NCBI RefSeq assembly: GCF_025574485.1
Contig: NZ_JAOBPO010000001.1
Location: 999,501-1,063,500, forward strand
DNA from: Kordiimonas aquimaris
GTDB taxonomy: Bacteria > Pseudomonadota > Alphaproteobacteria > Sphingomonadales > Kordiimonadaceae
DNA length: 64,000 bases
Reading direction: 5' to 3'
The notes under the pieces were generated by a model. The model was not told where the DNA came from. It searched no databases and saw only the letters and a list, made by a program, of their open reading frames with translations. A program made the position numbers and the translations under genes. The stretch's first letter is position 1, and each line of letters starts with the position of its first letter. Below are positions 61,299 through 64,000 of this stretch, one piece after another.

Positions 61299-61496
61299 AT
61301 GGACGAAGAAGCGGTCCAGCTGCGTCTTGCTGCGCTAAAGGAAGAACACAGAGACCTTGATGAGGCCATCGCAGCCTTTCAAGAAGCAAATTCATTTGAT
61401 CTTTTACGAGTCCAGCGCCTGAAAAAACGCAAACTATCATTGAAGGATGAAATCAGTAAACTGGAAGGGTTATTGTTGCCGGATATTATTGCTTAA
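61299..61496 (+). CDS. YdcH/DUF465 family protein B
   Basis: The protein has 65 residues. Its middle (EEHRDLDEAIAAFQE) and end (RLKKRKLSLKDEISKLEGLL) match DUF465. GAAAGG precedes ATG 61299. It is a paralogue of the 55-residue protein at 60404-60571, encoded on the other strand. Small coiled-coil-like helical protein; no established function. Confidence 0.85.
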   Translation: MDEEAVQLRLAALKEEHRDLDEAIAAFQEANSFDLLRVQRLKKRKLSLKDEISKLEGLLLPDIIA

Positions 61497-61506
61497 CGAC
61501 CATGTG

Positions 61507-62247
61507 TTAGCGGATATTTTCTTCGCCCTTAATATCACGCTTGTTTTCATACATAGCTTTATCCGCCTTATCGAGTGCATCATCAGGCTTATCACCTGAC
61601 CGAAATGTATAGATGCCAAAGGCCAAACTCATTTTATAAGGTTTGTCACCCAGCAAAATTGGATGCTGTTCAATAATATCTGCAATAGATTGAGACTTCT
61701 CTTTGCCAATTCTTTCATCCGCCTGTGCTAGAATAACGCCGAATTCATCGCCGCCCAAGCGGCCAACCACATCGGTGGTACGAACGTTATCAACCAATAA
61801 TTTAGCGACATGAAATAAGGCTTTATCGCCAGCTTCGTGGCCAAATTCATCATTGATATTTTTCATATCGTTCAGGTCGATGAACATGAGCGTGGAAGGT
61901 GTTCCGTAACGCTCAGCGAAAGATATCATTCTATTGAGTTCACGAACGAAAGCACGCCGGTTAGGAATTGGCAGCAATGCATCAGTGTCCGCCACATCTT
62001 CTATTTCACGCATCCGGCTTTTGGTGCGGTCCAGTTCACCTCTCAAGCTTTCAACTTCTTGCATCAGCGAAAGAATTGCGGAATGAACGCGGTCTGTCAT
62101 CTCTTCTGGTGGGATGCCCAGAATTTGAACTGTATCATCAATACGGCGTACGCTAGGCGCATTTGATACCGTATCGGTTTCTGACGCTTTCTTTGTGGCG
62201 CGCGTAGGCGCAGTGCGGGATATGCCTGGTGTACTACTGACTTTCAT
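61507..62247 (-). CDS. Diguanylate cyclase (GGDEF domain)
   Basis: The protein has 246 residues. A disordered N-terminus (1-35) and a helix/coiled coil (about 55-85) lead to the GGDEF domain (about 88-240), with intact RLGGDEFGV and DALLPIPNRRAF at the start. The product-inhibition site RTTD lies five residues before GGDEF, as in PleD, so feedback by c-di-GMP is likely. No membrane segment or sensor domain is present, so it is cytosolic. It makes cyclic di-GMP from two GTP. It is convergent with YdcH B. Confidence 0.9.
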   Translation of the reverse strand: MKVSSTPGISRTAPTRATKKASETDTVSNAPSVRRIDDTVQILGIPPEEMTDRVHSAILSLMQEVESLRGELDRTKSRMREIEDVADTDALLPIPNRRAFVRELNRMISFAERYGTPSTLMFIDLNDMKNINDEFGHEAGDKALFHVAKLLVDNVRTTDVVGRLGGDEFGVILAQADERIGKEKSQSIADIIEQHPILLGDKPYKMSLAFGIYTFRSGDKPDDALDKADKAMYENKRDIKGEENIR

Positions 62248-62441
62248 TTCATTTCCCGTCGCTCTAGCCTCTGCCCCCGTCTATTATTAGTCTTAAAAGG
62301 GCGGCCTCTACAAGAGAATCCTGCGGATTTCATCGTTTAAAAACGCTTTAAAGCTAATCTTGCATTCAAAAGGTTGCTGCCTATAATGCGCGCTCGCATT
62401 CTTTGGTTGAAAAACCAGCCTGTAATGATGGGGTTAGGGCC

Positions 62442-62933
62442 ATGTCTGAAGCTATGCCAATTGTTGGCATTATCATGGGAAGTCAGTCTGATTGGCCGAC
62501 CATGAAACACACAGCAGGTGTGTTGGATGAACTCGGTGTTGCTTATGAAGCCAAGATTGTTTCTGCGCACAGGACACCTGACCGTCTTTATGATTATGCC
62601 AAGTCTGCCAAGGCGCGCGGTATCCAATGCATAATAGCCGGAGCAGGTGGGGCCGCTCATTTACCAGGAATGGCTGCTGCTATGACACCGCTGCCGGTGT
62701 TTGGCGTGCCGATCCAGTCAAGCATGTTGTCAGGCAAAGATAGCTTGTTATCTATTGTACAAATGCCAGGCGGCATTCCTGTTGGCACGCTTGCCATAGG
62801 TAAAGCTGGTGCGATAAATGCCGGTCTGCTTGCAGCAAGCGTTTTGGCATTGATGGATACGGAACTTGCTGATCGTTTGGATACATGGCGGGCTGAACAA
62901 ACGGCATCGGTTGCTGAAACACCAGTGGATTAG
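62442..62933 (+). CDS. purE: N5-carboxyaminoimidazole ribonucleotide mutase
   Basis: The protein has 163 residues. Family motifs are [40 protein letters not shown] and [10 protein letters not shown]. Start ATG 62442 gives the typical MSEAMPIVG; the open frame from 62403 is unlikely. It rearranges N5-CAIR to CAIR in purine synthesis. purK follows after 15 nt in the same operon. Confidence 0.96.
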   Translation: MSEAMPIVGIIMGSQSDWPTMKHTAGVLDELGVAYEAKIVSAHRTPDRLYDYAKSAKARGIQCIIAGAGGAAHLPGMAAAMTPLPVFGVPIQSSMLSGKDSLLSIVQMPGGIPVGTLAIGKAGAINAGLLAASVLALMDTELADRLDTWRAEQTASVAETPVD

Positions 62934-62948
62934 AGGCAGGAATAGATC

Positions 62949-64000
62949 ATGACCAGAATTAATCCAGGTGGTTCGATAGGCATTCTTGGTGGAGGTCAAC
63001 TAGGGCGCATGCAAGCTCTAGCGGCAGCTCAGCTCGGTTACCGTGTTCATGTGTTTTGCCCGGACAAAGCGAGCCCGGCTTTTGATGTAGCGTTTGCTTC
63101 TACAGTAGCTACCTACGAAGACGAAGAAGCACTGGTTAATTTCGCACGCAGTGTTGATGTCGTTACTTATGAATTTGAGAATGTACCTGCGCGCACAGCG
63201 CAGATAGTTGCTGAAAACACACTTTTACGTCCAGGGGCTTATGCGCTTGAGGTTACGCAAGATCGTCTGGTTGAAAAAACGTTTTTAAATGATGCTGGTA
63301 TGAAAACCGCACCATTTCAGATGTTTGAAACCGAAGAAGAGTTAAAGGACGCATATAAGAAAATAGGGCGCCCCGCTGTCGCAAAAACGCGGCAATTTGG
63401 TTATGATGGTAAAGGCCAAAAGATGATCAAGGTTGCCAAGGACATAGAGAATGTCATGGGTGTAACAAAGGGCGCGCCGTCCATTCTTGAAGGCTTTGTC
63501 CAGTTTGACCGAGAAATCAGTGTTGTTGTCGCTCGCAGCGCGTCTGGCGATGTGGCTGCTTATCCGGTAAGTGAAAATATCCATACAAATCATATTCTGG
63601 ATACAACGACCATCCCGGCAAAAATTAATCAGGTTGTTGAAGCAAAAGCAAAAGTAATGGCAACAAAAATTGCCAATGCGCTTGAATATGTTGGTGTGCT
63701 GGCGGTCGAAATGTTTGTTACCGATGCGACGAACGAAATCATTGTCAATGAAATGGCACCTCGTGTGCACAACTCTGGTCATTGGACAATGGACGGTGCA
63801 ATGACAAGCCAATTTGAGCAACATATTCGCGCTATTTGTGATTTACCACTTGGCCCAACAGATGCGCTTGGTGCTGTACGTATGAAAAACTTACTAGGTA
63901 ATGATATCCTTGATTACGAGCAGTATCTCAAAGACCCCAATGCAACCTTTCATCATTACGGTAAAAACGAACCGCGCGTTGGCCGTAAAATGGGTCATGT
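62949..64000 (+). CDS. purK: N5-carboxyaminoimidazole ribonucleotide synthase (runs off window)
   Basis: About 350 codons are visible and the 3' end lies beyond the right edge. The N-terminus has IGILGGGQLGRMQALAA; ATP-grasp features are VTYEFENVP, AKTRQFGYDGKGQ, EGFVQFDREISVVVAR and NEMAPRVHNSGHWT. It converts AIR, ATP and bicarbonate to N5-CAIR, the substrate of PurE encoded just upstream. The frame is open to the last base. Start ATG 62949, with a GAGGCAGG site before it. Confidence 0.95.
   Translation, partial: MTRINPGGSIGILGGGQLGRMQALAAAQLGYRVHVFCPDKASPAFDVAFASTVATYEDEEALVNFARSVDVVTYEFENVPARTAQIVAENTLLRPGAYALEVTQDRLVEKTFLNDAGMKTAPFQMFETEEELKDAYKKIGRPAVAKTRQFGYDGKGQKMIKVAKDIENVMGVTKGAPSILEGFVQFDREISVVVARSASGDVAAYPVSENIHTNHILDTTTIPAKINQVVEAKAKVMATKIANALEYVGVLAVEMFVTDATNEIIVNEMAPRVHNSGHWTMDGAMTSQFEQHIRAICDLPLGPTDALGAVRMKNLLGNDILDYEQYLKDPNATFHHYGKNEPRVGRKMGH

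Overview
The window is a 64 kb stretch of ordinary, densely coded chromosome from an alphaproteobacterium. The evidence is a set of small families known mainly from that class: a DUF2312/GapR nucleoid protein, a DUF1013/TrcR regulator, DUF1192, DUF1244, YdcH/DUF465 proteins, split PntAA/PntAB transhydrogenase, an alphaproteobacterial-style RpoH promoter with a ROSE-like thermometer, and a 6S RNA beside a 5-formyltetrahydrofolate cyclo-ligase. Base composition is moderate and slightly AT-leaning by eye. Exported peptidases, two LytS/LytTR pairs and DUF547 proteins suggest a marine heterotroph, possibly of the Kordiimonadales type. That placement is inference only. I see no phage, insertion sequence, CRISPR array, tRNA or rRNA.

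Layout. 1-8.3 kb: a zinc carboxypeptidase running off the left edge, ribosomal protein bL36, a YihX-like HAD phosphatase, pyruvate kinase, an N-formylglutamate amidohydrolase/DUF1244/SDR group, LytS/LytTR pair 1 and GapR. 8.3-19.8 kb: a lipoprotein quinohemoprotein alcohol dehydrogenase, a divergent Lrp regulator/putA pair, murI, an orphan NtrC-type regulator and the pntAA-pntAB-pntB operon. 19.8-25.2 kb: a periplasmic binding protein preceded by a structured, terminator-bearing leader or small RNA, an exported M1 peptidase, a cupin, one unrecognised protein and a DUF6491-like exported protein. 25.3-34.6 kb: an RND efflux permease and its adaptor, LytS/LytTR pair 2 and two tandem DUF547 paralogues. 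34.6-37.2 kb, minus strand: a coiled-coil protein, ZapA, 6S RNA, 5-FTHF cyclo-ligase and a YmdB-type phosphoesterase. 37.4-43.6 kb: a sugar-phosphate cluster tkt-gap-pgk-fba followed by thiE. 43.6-48.5 kb: an exported thioredoxin-fold protein, efp, an inositol monophosphatase and a MotA/MotB-like pair. 48.5-55 kb: an M20-type peptidase with an altered metal motif, a serine hydrolase, a sulfotransferase, an alpha/beta hydrolase and an MsbA-like ABC exporter. 55-64 kb: bL31, a heat-shock-controlled Hsp20, a divergent AsnC regulator/indoleamine 2,3-dioxygenase pair, a GFA protein, DUF1192, a quinone oxidoreductase, TrcR, two YdcH-like proteins around a TIGR02444 protein, a diguanylate cyclase and purE-purK, the last running off the right edge.

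How parts work together. The tkt-gap-pgk-fba block plus pyk covers much of lower glycolysis/gluconeogenesis and the pentose phosphate link, and pnt supplies NADPH. Two amino-acid catabolic genes (proline: putA; tryptophan: the IDO) each sit divergent from an Lrp/AsnC regulator. No classic defence or mobile system is visible. The most interesting items are RNA-level elements (ROSE-like thermometer, 6S RNA, the unexplained leader/sRNA at about 20.8 kb), the bacterial IDO with its own regulator, the M20 protein lacking its first metal-binding His, and the MotA/MotB-like pair away from flagellar genes.
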